Shown: in pieces, positions 15,093 to 24,850 of the stretch
Layout: every line of letters starts with the position of its first letter
Position numbering within the stretch: position 1 is the first letter of the stretch
Assembly (NCBI RefSeq): GCF_015694405.1
Contig: NZ_JADQDB010000003.1
Span: 186,001-250,000 of the forward strand
Direction: 5' to 3'
From: Pelagibacterium limicola
GTDB taxonomy: Bacteria > Pseudomonadota > Alphaproteobacteria > Rhizobiales > Devosiaceae
Length of the DNA stretch: 64,000 nt
Notes under the pieces: generated by a model
Told to the model about the DNA's origin: nothing
The model's input: the letters and a program-made list of their open reading frames with translations, nothing else
The model's database searches: none
Program-made: the position numbers and the translations under genes

Positions 15093-17021
15093 ATGGTCAG
15101 AATGAGCCGTCGAGCCTTCGTTGCCGCAACGACCGCACTTGCGGGGACGATGGTTCTTCCCAATGTGTTGCGCGCCCAGGAATACCGGGAGAGCGCATTT
15201 TTCGAAGCCCAGGTCGCCAGTGGCGCCCTGCCGCCCGTCAATGAACGCCTGCCAGAAAACCCGCTGGTCATCACGCCGCTGCACCGCCCGGGACAGCAAG
15301 GTGGTACGTGGAACCATGCGCTGGTAGGCGGCGGATCGCTGTCCATGCTGGTGCGCTACCAGTCATACGAGCCGATGTTCCGGTTCTCGCCGGATTGGTC
15401 CGGGGTCATCCCCAATGTGGCGGAAAGCTACGAAGTCAGCGACGATTCAACCGTCTACACTTTCACCCTGCGCAAAGGAATGAAATGGTCCGACGGGCAC
15501 CCCTACACGACTGAGGACATACGGTTCTGGTATGAGGACGTGTTCCTCGACGAAGAGGTCACGATGGGTGGCCAGGCCTGGTGGTATGCCGGCGGCGCCG
15601 TGGGGGAACTCGAGATCGTCGACGAACAGGTGTTCCGCGTGCAGTTCCGTGCGCCGAACGGATTTTTCGTCCAGCAACTTGCATGGGCACAACAGGATCA
15701 CCTGACGCGTACGCCCGCACACTACCTCAAGCAGTTCCACCTTAAATACAATCCCGAAGCCAATGCGATCGCCGAGCAGCGCGGTCTGGCGAGCTGGATT
15801 CCGTTGTTCCAGACCGAATGCGGGCTGCATCAGGACAACGTGTTTTTCCAGAACTCAAATCGGCCCACGCTCGATGCGTGGAAACTTACCATCGCGCCGG
15901 GCCAGGATACCGAGCGCTCGGCGGCCGAGCGGAATCCTTATTATTTCAAGGTCGACACCGAGGGCACGCAACTGCCCTATTTCGACCGGATCAACTACCA
16001 GATGGTCGCCGACCCGGAAGTGCTGTTGCTCAAGGCGCTGCAAGGCGAGATCGACATGATGGACCAGTATATCGGCACCCCAGCCAACCGGCCGGTGCTG
16101 TTCGACGGCCAGGAAACGGGCGATTACAAATTCTATACGCTCAAGGAAACCGCCGCCAACACGATGGTCTTCCAGCTCAACTTCAATCATCCGGACCCGG
16201 TTCGGAATGCGCTGTTCAATACGCGCGACTTCCGCGTGGCGATGTCGGTGGCCATCGACCGGCAGGCCTTGATCGACACGGTATTCATCAGCCAGGGCTA
16301 TCCGGCCCAACCCTCGATCATCAACACCGATCCGCTCTACCACGAGCGCCTGTCGACACAGCATACCGAATACGACCCCGATCAGGCCAATGCGCTGCTC
16401 GACACCTTGGTGCCAAACCGCGACTCGGAAGGCTGGAGGCTCGATTCGGAAGGGCGGCGGTTGACCATCATCTTCGAGGTTGACCAAAGCCGCACGATCT
16501 TCCTCGACATGATGGAACTCGCGATCCCGATGTTCCAGGCGGTGGGTCTTGATGCGCAGCTGCGCACGATGGACCGCTCGCTCTGGGAAGAGCGGGTTCG
16601 CAACGGCCGCGAGTTCGATGCAACCGTGCACAGCTTCGGTGCCAATAGCGGCATCGCGGCCATGCTGGACGCACGCTATTTCGTACCGATCAACTCGAAC
16701 TCGCTCTACGCGCCAGGCTGGCAACAGTATTACAACAACCCCAGCCATCCCAACGCTATTGAGCCGCCGGCCGAGATCAAGGCACAGCAGGATCTCTACC
16801 GCACCCTGCTCGCAACCGGCGACCCGGAACAGCAGGCGGAGTTGATGACGAAGCTGCTCGATAACGCCGCCGACCAGTTTCTGGTCTTCGGCGTCAGCCA
16901 GCCGCCCGACGGCTACGGCATCGTCAAGAACAACATGGTCAACGTGATGGACACGATGCCCAATTCCTTCGGCTGGCCAACGCCAGGCCCTGCAAGGCCG
17001 GAACAGTTCTTCAAGGCCTGA
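15093..17021 (+). CDS. ABC transporter substrate-binding protein, SBP family 5 (sugar-utilisation operon)
   Basis: A periplasmic binding protein of 642 residues, first gene of the LacI-linked operon, with a good ribosome-binding site (GAGGAGG). Its signal peptide has a twin-arginine-like motif (MSRRAFVAATTALAG, cleavage near LRAQ), so export by Tat is likely. The mature N-terminus (SGALPPVNERLPENPLV) resembles that of the binding protein at 3357-5441, which suggests both belong to one sugar-associated branch of family 5. Core landmarks include YTFTLRKGMKWSDGHPYT and FRVAMSVAIDRQALID. It is followed by a strong hairpin and then the hydrolase gene. Ligand unknown. A galactoside or other plant oligosaccharide is inferred from the GH42 gene. 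Confidence 0.9.
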   Translation: MVRMSRRAFVAATTALAGTMVLPNVLRAQEYRESAFFEAQVASGALPPVNERLPENPLVITPLHRPGQQGGTWNHALVGGGSLSMLVRYQSYEPMFRFSPDWSGVIPNVAESYEVSDDSTVYTFTLRKGMKWSDGHPYTTEDIRFWYEDVFLDEEVTMGGQAWWYAGGAVGELEIVDEQVFRVQFRAPNGFFVQQLAWAQQDHLTRTPAHYLKQFHLKYNPEANAIAEQRGLASWIPLFQTECGLHQDNVFFQNSNRPTLDAWKLTIAPGQDTERSAAERNPYYFKVDTEGTQLPYFDRINYQMVADPEVLLLKALQGEIDMMDQYIGTPANRPVLFDGQETGDYKFYTLKETAANTMVFQLNFNHPDPVRNALFNTRDFRVAMSVAIDRQALIDTVFISQGYPAQPSIINTDPLYHERLSTQHTEYDPDQANALLDTLVPNRDSEGWRLDSEGRRLTIIFEVDQSRTIFLDMMELAIPMFQAVGLDAQLRTMDRSLWEERVRNGREFDATVHSFGANSGIAAMLDARYFVPINSNSLYAPGWQQYYNNPSHPNAIEPPAEIKAQQDLYRTLLATGDPEQQAELMTKLLDNAADQFLVFGVSQPPDGYGIVKNNMVNVMDTMPNSFGWPTPGPARPEQFFKA

Positions 17022-17043
17022 TACCGCCTTCCTCCCAAGGCTT

Positions 17044-17074
17044 GCCGCCGGCCCCTTGAAAAAGGGTCGGCGGC
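17044..17074 (+). other. Strong intercistronic hairpin with GAAA tetraloop after the binding-protein gene
   Basis: Between the binding-protein stop (17021) and the next ATG (17105) lies an inverted repeat with outer arms GCCGCCG (17044-17050) and CGGCGGC (17068-17074). Inner pairing CCCTT/AAGGG closes a GAAA tetraloop. No T-run follows. It probably stabilises the upstream mRNA or lowers downstream expression, as at 3308-3333 in the other transporter locus. Confidence 0.6.
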
Positions 17075-17104
17075 GAGAACGACAGTTCATAGCCAGAGAC
17101 AAAA

Positions 17105-19213
17105 ATGCTCGATTCCGCGACCGCCGCCACACCCAATCTCAGAACTGCCGAGTGGTACAAGTCCGCCACGCGGTGGACCCAGCTGACGCTCGCCGAGGAC
17201 GATCCGGTGCGGTTCGATCCGGCATTCTGGATCGATGTCTTCAAACGCACGCAGTCGAACGCGGCATGCATCAGCGCGGGCGGCTATGTCGCCTATTATC
17301 CAAGCAAGGTGCCGCTGCACTATGTGAGCAAACATCTCGAAGATTGCGACCCCTTCGGCGCCTTGGTGGACGGCGCTCGGCAGCTGGGCATGCACGTGAT
17401 GGCGCGTATCGACCCTCACGCGATCCATCAGGATGCAGCCGACGCGCATCCAGAATGGATCGCCGTGGACAAGGAGGGCCGTCCGCGACGCCACTGGGCT
17501 TACCCGGACGTTTGGGTGACGTGCGCCTATGGAGATTACAACGCGAAATTCATGCCGCAGATCGTCGAGGAACTCACGCGGGACTACGACATCGACGCCA
17601 TTTTTGCCAATCGCTGGCAGGGACACGGCGTGTGTTACTGCGAGAGTTGCAAGAGCCGGTTCAAGGCGACCTCAGGCCATGACCTGCCGGTTGTCGCCGA
17701 TGCTGAAGATCCGGTCTGGCTGGCATGGACAGCTTGGCGGCGGACAGTGCTGAGCAGGCTCGTCGTCGATTGGGACGGCCGCATGAAGGCCATAAAGCCC
17801 AATACCAGCTTCATTCCCAATATGGGCAGCGTATCCTTGACGGAATTCGATCTCTCGCTGATCGAAAAGCACTGCCCCTTCCTGGTGGTGGACGATCAAG
17901 GCCGGCGCGGCACCGAGCCCATTTGGATGTCGGGACGCAACGGGAAGCGGATGCGAGCGACGTTCCGCGAGCGTCCGGCAATCCTTATCACCTCCATCGG
18001 CCCTGAAGAGGAGCATCGCTGGAAGGACGCCGTAACAACCGGCCCCGAAATCCAGGCATGGATAATCGATGGGACCGCGCATGGCCTGTTGCCCTGGTTC
18101 ACCAAGTTCAATGGCGTCGTGCCCGACACCCGCTGGATCAAACCGGTGGCCGACGCCTTTGCGCTGCACGCCGCGCTCGAAGGCGCGCTGGCAGGGATGA
18201 CCCCGGTTGCCGAAATCGCCGTCCTCGATCCAGCCACCACGCTGCGCCATCATAGCTATGAAACGCGCAAGACCGCTGAGGCAGATGATTACGGTTTCTA
18301 TCACGCGCTGGTCGAAGCGGGCCTGCCCTTCGAGATGCTCTCGGATCAGGCGATGACCGACGCGCTACTCGACCGTTTCAAGGTCGTTATCCTTGCCAAT
18401 TCGACCTGCCTCGACGACGACCAGGTCAGGATGCTCGAAGCCTATGTGGCGCGCGGCGGTTCGATTGTGGCCGCGCATGAGACCGGCACGCGCTATGCGG
18501 ATAATACACCCCGAAAGGGGCTGGCACTCGGCGGATTGCTGGGAGCCATTCTCACATCTCCCGCGCGCGGGCCGGTCAAGAACACCTATGTCGCCTTTTC
18601 GGGCAAGCATCCGATCACCCAGGGATTCGATGGTGCAGCGAGAATCATAGGGGGGACACATCTGCTAGCGGTGGAGCCGGCCGCAGATGCCATCGTCCCC
18701 CTGCTCTACGTTCCCGATTTCCCCGATTTGCCCATGGAGGAGGTTTATCCGCGCGAGGAGCCTCGTGGCGCGGCTGTCATCGCGCGTGAACATTCCGGCG
18801 GCGGACGTACCGTTTTCATTCCCTGGAATATCGGTTCGGTCTTCTGGGAAGTGCTGGCGGCCGATCATGGCAGGCTTATTGCCAATGCCGTACGCTGGGC
18901 GCTCGGCAAGCGGCCGAGTGTCGAGGTCCAAGGCGATGCGGTGCTGGATGTTGCAGTGCGGGAGGGAGAGACCGGTATGGCGATCAGCCTCGTCAATCTT
19001 TCCAACCCGATGATGATGAAGGGGCCGATCCGAAGGATTACGCCGGTAGGTGAACAGCGGATATCTGTCGAGATACCGGCTGGCCGCCGCTTCGGCTCGG
19101 CACAATTGTTGATTGCCGGACAGGCGGCGCAGGCGAATATCTTCAACGGCCGGGTCGATATCCGCGTGCCGGGTATCGAGCTGATCGAGGTCGTTCATGT
19201 CGAATGGGCATGA
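17105..19213 (+). CDS. Putative glycoside hydrolase, GHL6-like barrel with beta-galactosidase trimerisation-type domain
   Basis: A 702-residue cytoplasmic protein without a signal peptide. The first 350 residues look like a TIM-barrel hydrolase of the hypothetical glycosyl hydrolase 6 type (GMHVMARIDPHAI, YDIDAIFANRWQG). They include a cysteine-rich loop CYCESC (177-182) typical of such proteins. The middle part (about 395-600) resembles the glutamine-amidotransferase-like trimerisation domain of GH42 enzymes (RFKVVILANSTCLDDDQVRMLEAYVARGG, cited in part, then SIVAAHETG). It sits between the binding protein and permeases of the operon, so it should act on an imported oligosaccharide. Substrate and catalytic residues are not established, and the GHL6 label is by pattern recognition only. 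Confidence 0.72.
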   Translation: MLDSATAATPNLRTAEWYKSATRWTQLTLAEDDPVRFDPAFWIDVFKRTQSNAACISAGGYVAYYPSKVPLHYVSKHLEDCDPFGALVDGARQLGMHVMARIDPHAIHQDAADAHPEWIAVDKEGRPRRHWAYPDVWVTCAYGDYNAKFMPQIVEELTRDYDIDAIFANRWQGHGVCYCESCKSRFKATSGHDLPVVADAEDPVWLAWTAWRRTVLSRLVVDWDGRMKAIKPNTSFIPNMGSVSLTEFDLSLIEKHCPFLVVDDQGRRGTEPIWMSGRNGKRMRATFRERPAILITSIGPEEEHRWKDAVTTGPEIQAWIIDGTAHGLLPWFTKFNGVVPDTRWIKPVADAFALHAALEGALAGMTPVAEIAVLDPATTLRHHSYETRKTAEADDYGFYHALVEAGLPFEMLSDQAMTDALLDRFKVVILANSTCLDDDQVRMLEAYVARGGSIVAAHETGTRYADNTPRKGLALGGLLGAILTSPARGPVKNTYVAFSGKHPITQGFDGAARIIGGTHLLAVEPAADAIVPLLYVPDFPDLPMEEVYPREEPRGAAVIAREHSGGGRTVFIPWNIGSVFWEVLAADHGRLIANAVRWALGKRPSVEVQGDAVLDVAVREGETGMAISLVNLSNPMMMKGPIRRITPVGEQRISVEIPAGRRFGSAQLLIAGQAAQANIFNGRVDIRVPGIELIEVVHVEWA

Positions 19214-19235
19214 CGCCGGTTAGAGGAGGCTGGCG

Positions 19236-20222
19236 ATGCTACGCTATGTGATCAAGCGCGTTCTCTACATGATCCCGACATTGTTCGGGATTTCGCTGAT
19301 CGCGTTCCTCATCATCCAGCTTCCGCCGGGCGACTACGTCACCTCCATGGTCGCCTCGATGCAGGATTCCGGGCGGGCGATCGATCCTGCGGAAATCGCC
19401 AGATTGCGGACGCTCTACGGGTTCGACGACCCATTCTATGTCCAATACTGGAAGTGGATGTCGGGTATTCTCTTCCGGGGTGATTTCGGCCACTCATTCG
19501 AATGGAACCGTCCCGTCGCCGACTTGATCTGGGAACGCATGGGCTCGACGCTGGGGCTATCACTGGCTGCGTTGCTATTCGTGTGGGCGGTGGCGCTGCC
19601 CATCGGCATCTACTCCGCCGTCCGCCGCCACTCTGTCGGCGACTATTTCTTCACGTTCCTCGGTTTCATCGGGCTCGCAATCCCCAACTTCATCCTGGCG
19701 TTGACGCTGATGTACGTGTCCTACCGCTATCTCGGCCAGTCGGTGGGCGGATTGTTCTCTCCCCAATATGTCGATGCCCCCTGGAGTTGGGACAAGTTCG
19801 TCGATCTGCTGGCCCACGTTTGGATCCCCATTGTCGTCATCGGCACGGCAGGGACGGCGGGCCTCATTCGCATCCTGCGCGCCAATCTGTCCGACGAGCT
19901 TAACAAGCCCTACGTCATCACCGCCAAGGCCAAGGGGCTACCCGAGCACAAGGTGGTGCTCAAATATCCGGTCCGCATTGCGCTCAATCCTTTTGTTTCG
20001 GCAATCGGCTGGGTGCTTCCCGAGTTGATCTCGGGGGTGACGATCACCGCGATCGTGCTCAATCTGCCTACTGCGGGGCCATTGCTTTTGCGCGCACTGG
20101 TGAGCCAGGACATGTACCTCGCGGGCAGCTTCATTCTGCTGATGGGCGTCCTCACGCTGATCGGGATGCTGGTTTCCGACATCCTGCTGGCCCTGCTAGA
20201 CCCCAGAATCCGGTACCGCTGA
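19236..20222 (+). CDS. ABC transporter permease, DppB/OppB type
   Basis: A 328-residue inner-membrane permease with the OppB layout: first helix near residues 9-29 (VLYMIPTLFGISLIAFLII), then a periplasmic segment, then a BPD_transp_1 domain with EAA loop PYVITAKAKGLPEHKVVLKY. It ends in LLALLDPRIRYR. An AGGAGG site precedes the ATG. Its stop overlaps the next start by one base (TGATG), so the two permeases are translationally coupled. It pairs with the following DppC-type gene and the fused ATPase to import the ligand of the binding protein at 15093-17021. Confidence 0.92.
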   Translation: MLRYVIKRVLYMIPTLFGISLIAFLIIQLPPGDYVTSMVASMQDSGRAIDPAEIARLRTLYGFDDPFYVQYWKWMSGILFRGDFGHSFEWNRPVADLIWERMGSTLGLSLAALLFVWAVALPIGIYSAVRRHSVGDYFFTFLGFIGLAIPNFILALTLMYVSYRYLGQSVGGLFSPQYVDAPWSWDKFVDLLAHVWIPIVVIGTAGTAGLIRILRANLSDELNKPYVITAKAKGLPEHKVVLKYPVRIALNPFVSAIGWVLPELISGVTITAIVLNLPTAGPLLLRALVSQDMYLAGSFILLMGVLTLIGMLVSDILLALLDPRIRYR

Positions 20223-21397
20223 TGCGCACGCACGCCGACCTCACGAGCCCCATCGAAACCGGCCCCGCGATCAGCCCGCTAAAGCCGGGCCTGACGATGG
20301 GATCTTTGGAAGCCGCTGGTCAATGGACCCTCATCTGGCACAAGTTTGTACGCAACAAACTGGCTGTCGCCTCAGGCATCCTGATCGTCATCTTCTTTCT
20401 GATCGGCCTGTTCGCCGAATTCCTCGCTCCGGGCCTGCCGGGAACGTCCCGGCCCCAATATACCTATGCTCCACCCCAGACCATCGGGCTGTTCATCGAG
20501 GATGCGGCCGGAAACCGGACATTTCAGCCGCATGTAAAGGGCTACTCGATCGAGATCGACCCTGTGGCGCTACGCCGGACTTTCGTTGTGGACGACGAAG
20601 CAATCGTGCCCATCGCCTTTTTCGTCGGCGGCGCGTCATACAGGATGTGGGGGCTATTCGAAATGGATCTGCACCTCATCGGCCCGGTGAACCCCAGCGA
20701 TCCTATGTATCTCCTGGGCACCGACCGGTTGGGGCGCGACCTGTTGAGCCGGCTGATCTACGGAACGCGGGTATCGATGTCGATCGGGCTCATCGGCGTA
20801 ATCTTCAGCCTTTGCCTGGGCGTGACTCTCGGAAGCCTCGCGGGGTTCTATGGGGGCTGGGTCGATAGCGCGGTGCAACGCACCATCGAAGTCATCTCGT
20901 CGATGCCCACCATCCCGCTCTGGCTTGGGTTGGCAGCGGCAATCCCGCTCGCATGGAGCCCATTGCAGGTCTATTTCGTCATCACCTTGATCGTTTCGCT
21001 GTTCGGATGGACAGGGCTGGCGCGGGAGGTGCGCGGGCGCTTCTATGCCTTGCGGGGGGAGGATTTCGTTACCGCAGCCCGGCTCGACGGATCGAGCGAG
21101 CGGCGTCTGATCTTCTGTCATATCCTGCCTTCGCTCACAAGCCACATTCTTGCCGTTGTCACGCTCGCCGTGCCCACGATGATCGTCGCCGAGACTGCAC
21201 TGAGTTTTCTCGGCATCGGATTAAAGGCACCCGTGGTGAGTTGGGGCGTTTTGCTGCAGGAGGCGCAAAACGTCCGCACTATCGCGACGGCGCCATGGTT
21301 GCTGGCCTGGCCGGCCGGGGCCGTGATCGTCGTGGTCTTGGCCTATAACTTCCTTGGGGACGGGATGCGCGATGCAGCCGACCCCTACGAGTCGTGA
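20222..21397 (+). CDS. ABC transporter permease, DppC/OppC type
   Basis: A 391-residue inner-membrane permease. Helix 1 (VASGILIVIFFLIGLFAEF) is followed by a long periplasmic insert of about 100 residues (including AAGNRTFQPHVKGYSIEIDP), then the BPD_transp_1 domain with EAA loop DGSSERRLIFCHILPSLTSH. The insert, the FFVGG motif and the LLGTDRLGRDLLSRL motif parallel the DppC-type protein at 1097-2275, so the two transporters appear to be paralogous. The start codon overlaps the previous stop. The next gene starts ten bases after its stop. Confidence 0.91.
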   Translation: MRTHADLTSPIETGPAISPLKPGLTMGSLEAAGQWTLIWHKFVRNKLAVASGILIVIFFLIGLFAEFLAPGLPGTSRPQYTYAPPQTIGLFIEDAAGNRTFQPHVKGYSIEIDPVALRRTFVVDDEAIVPIAFFVGGASYRMWGLFEMDLHLIGPVNPSDPMYLLGTDRLGRDLLSRLIYGTRVSMSIGLIGVIFSLCLGVTLGSLAGFYGGWVDSAVQRTIEVISSMPTIPLWLGLAAAIPLAWSPLQVYFVITLIVSLFGWTGLAREVRGRFYALRGEDFVTAARLDGSSERRLIFCHILPSLTSHILAVVTLAVPTMIVAETALSFLGIGLKAPVVSWGVLLQEAQNVRTIATAPWLLAWPAGAVIVVVLAYNFLGDGMRDAADPYES

Positions 21398-21407
21398 AGG
21401 GGCCGGC

Positions 21408-23108
<1,701 letters not shown>

Positions 23109-23122
23109 AGGATTTTCTCCCC

Positions 23123-23890
23123 GTGCCCCGCTTTTCCGTAAATCTTTCGTTCTTCTACACCGACCGCCCCTTCCTTGACCGTTTCGCGGCGGCGGCCAGG
23201 GACGGGTTTATGGCGGTGGAGTATGTCGAGCCCTACCAGGAAGACGCGGAAACGATAGCCGCGCGTCTTGCCGAAAACAGGCTCGAACAAGCGCTGTTCA
23301 ACCTGCCGCCGGGCGACTGGGCAGGTGGAGAGCGCGGCATCGGCTGCCTGCCTGACCGGGTGGAAGAATTCCGGGCGGGCGTCGATACCGCCATTCGCTA
23401 TGCGCGAGCACTGGGCTGCAAGAAGATCAATTGTCTTGCGGGAATAGCGCCCAAGGGCATCGAAACGAGTGTTCTCGAACGCACGCTGATCGAAAACCTC
23501 AGATACGCGGCGCCACGTCTGGCGGATGCCGGTATGAAGCTGCTGCTCGAGCCGATCAATCTGCGCGATATTCCCGGCTTTTTCCTCTCGCATACCGACC
23601 ATGCCGAGGCGATCCTCGAAGCTGTCGGTTCTGACAATCTCTATCTCCAGTATGACGTCTACCACACGCAAGTGATGCAGGGTGACCTCATCGCCACTCT
23701 GGAACGCCTGTTCTCACGGATCGCGCATGTCCAGATCGCCGATAATCCCGGCCGGCATGAACCTGGAACCGGCGAGATCAACTACGCCAATGTTTTCGCT
23801 GCCCTCGACCGGCTCGGTTATGACGGATGGGTCGGTTGCGAATACAAGCCAACCCCTGCCGGGCTCGGCTGGATGCAGCCCTATATCTAG
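23123..23890 (+). CDS. hyi: Hydroxypyruvate isomerase family protein
   Basis: A 255-residue TIM-barrel isomerase that starts with GTG at 23123, 14 bases after the ATPase stop. It closely follows Escherichia coli Hyi as I recall it: an N-terminal RFSVNLSFFYTD, LFNLPPGDWAGGERGI, a DTAIRYARALGCKKINCLAG segment (cited in part) and metal-ligand residues in LLEPINLRDIPGFF and YDVYHTQVMQGDL. Hyi interconverts hydroxypyruvate and tartronate semialdehyde; the next gene encodes tartronate semialdehyde reductase, so the pair would feed glycerate. Related TIM-barrel isomerases act on keto-sugars, so another substrate is possible in this glycoside operon. Confidence 0.85.
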   Translation: MPRFSVNLSFFYTDRPFLDRFAAAARDGFMAVEYVEPYQEDAETIAARLAENRLEQALFNLPPGDWAGGERGIGCLPDRVEEFRAGVDTAIRYARALGCKKINCLAGIAPKGIETSVLERTLIENLRYAAPRLADAGMKLLLEPINLRDIPGFFLSHTDHAEAILEAVGSDNLYLQYDVYHTQVMQGDLIATLERLFSRIAHVQIADNPGRHEPGTGEINYANVFAALDRLGYDGWVGCEYKPTPAGLGWMQPYI

Positions 23891-23902
23891 GAGGAAGTCG
23901 CC

Positions 23903-24778
23903 ATGAATGTCGGATTTATAGGACTCGGGGTCATGGGCCGCCCAATGGCCGGGCACCTGATCGACAAGGGACACACCGTTTACCTCCACCGTGTCAAACC
24001 GGTATCGCAATTCCTGGTGGATAAGGGCGGCGTCGCTGCGCTGTCGGCGCAAGAGGTTGCGGAAAAGTCCGATGTCGTCATCCTCATGGTCCCCGATACG
24101 CCGGATGTCGAGGCGGTGCTGTTCGGGGAACATGGCGTATCCGCAGGACTTTCTGCCGGAAAGCTCGTCATCGACATGAGTTCGATTTCGCCGGTCGCTA
24201 CCAAGGAGTTTGCAGCCCGTATCAAGGCGTTGGGATGTGCCTATCTCGATGCGCCGGTCTCTGGCGGCGAGGTTGGTGCCAAGAACGCGGCGCTGACCAT
24301 CATGGCCGGCGGAGCCAAAAGCGATTTCGAGCGCGCACGGCCGCTGTTCGAAGCAATGGGCAAGAGCATCACGCTCGTCGGTGATGTCGGGGCGGGACAA
24401 ATCGCAAAGGTCGCCAATCAGATCATCGTGGGGCTGACGATCCAGGCCGTGGCCGAAGCGCTCACATTTGCGCGGAAGGCCGGAGCCGATCCAGCGCGCG
24501 TACGCGAAGCCCTGATGGGTGGTTTTGCCTCCTCGCGTATCCTCGAAGTGCACGGGCAACGCATGGTCGACGGCACCTACGATCCCGGCTTTCGCATTCA
24601 CCTGCATCGTAAGGATTTGAGCCTTGCCGTCGATGCTGCAAAGGCTCTCGACCTGAGCCTGCCCACTACGGCGGCGACCCAGCAGCTTATGAATGCGGCC
24701 ATCGCGATGGGCGATGGCGATCTGGACCATTCCGGCCTGATCCGAACCTTGGAGGCACTCGCCGGCCTGAGACGCTAA
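23903..24778 (+). CDS. glxR: 2-hydroxy-3-oxopropionate reductase (tartronate semialdehyde reductase)
   Basis: A 291-residue NAD(P)-dependent beta-hydroxyacid dehydrogenase. It has an N-terminal Rossmann motif (VGFIGLGVMGRPMAGHL), the substrate motif DAPVSGGEVGAKNAAL, and the catalytic Lys in GQIAKVANQII. A C-terminal helical domain contains FRIHLHRKDLSLAVDAAK. It should reduce tartronate semialdehyde to D-glycerate. A perfect AGGAGG site precedes the ATG, and the gene is 12 bases after hyi. The pairing with hyi is as in glyoxylate pathways, but glyoxylate carboligase is absent here, so the semialdehyde would have to come from hydroxypyruvate or another source. Confidence 0.87.
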   Translation: MNVGFIGLGVMGRPMAGHLIDKGHTVYLHRVKPVSQFLVDKGGVAALSAQEVAEKSDVVILMVPDTPDVEAVLFGEHGVSAGLSAGKLVIDMSSISPVATKEFAARIKALGCAYLDAPVSGGEVGAKNAALTIMAGGAKSDFERARPLFEAMGKSITLVGDVGAGQIAKVANQIIVGLTIQAVAEALTFARKAGADPARVREALMGGFASSRILEVHGQRMVDGTYDPGFRIHLHRKDLSLAVDAAKALDLSLPTTAATQQLMNAAIAMGDGDLDHSGLIRTLEALAGLRR

Positions 24779-24850
24779 TCCATCACGTTGCATTCATTAA
24801 CGGCGGTCATCCGACCGCCGGACGATACCGCTTTGTCCAAAGGACCTCCG

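Noticed and set aside
15855-17132. 425-codon minus-strand open frame
   Set aside because: Lies opposite the binding-protein gene; Arg/Val/Glu-rich shadow typical of high-GC antisense frames.
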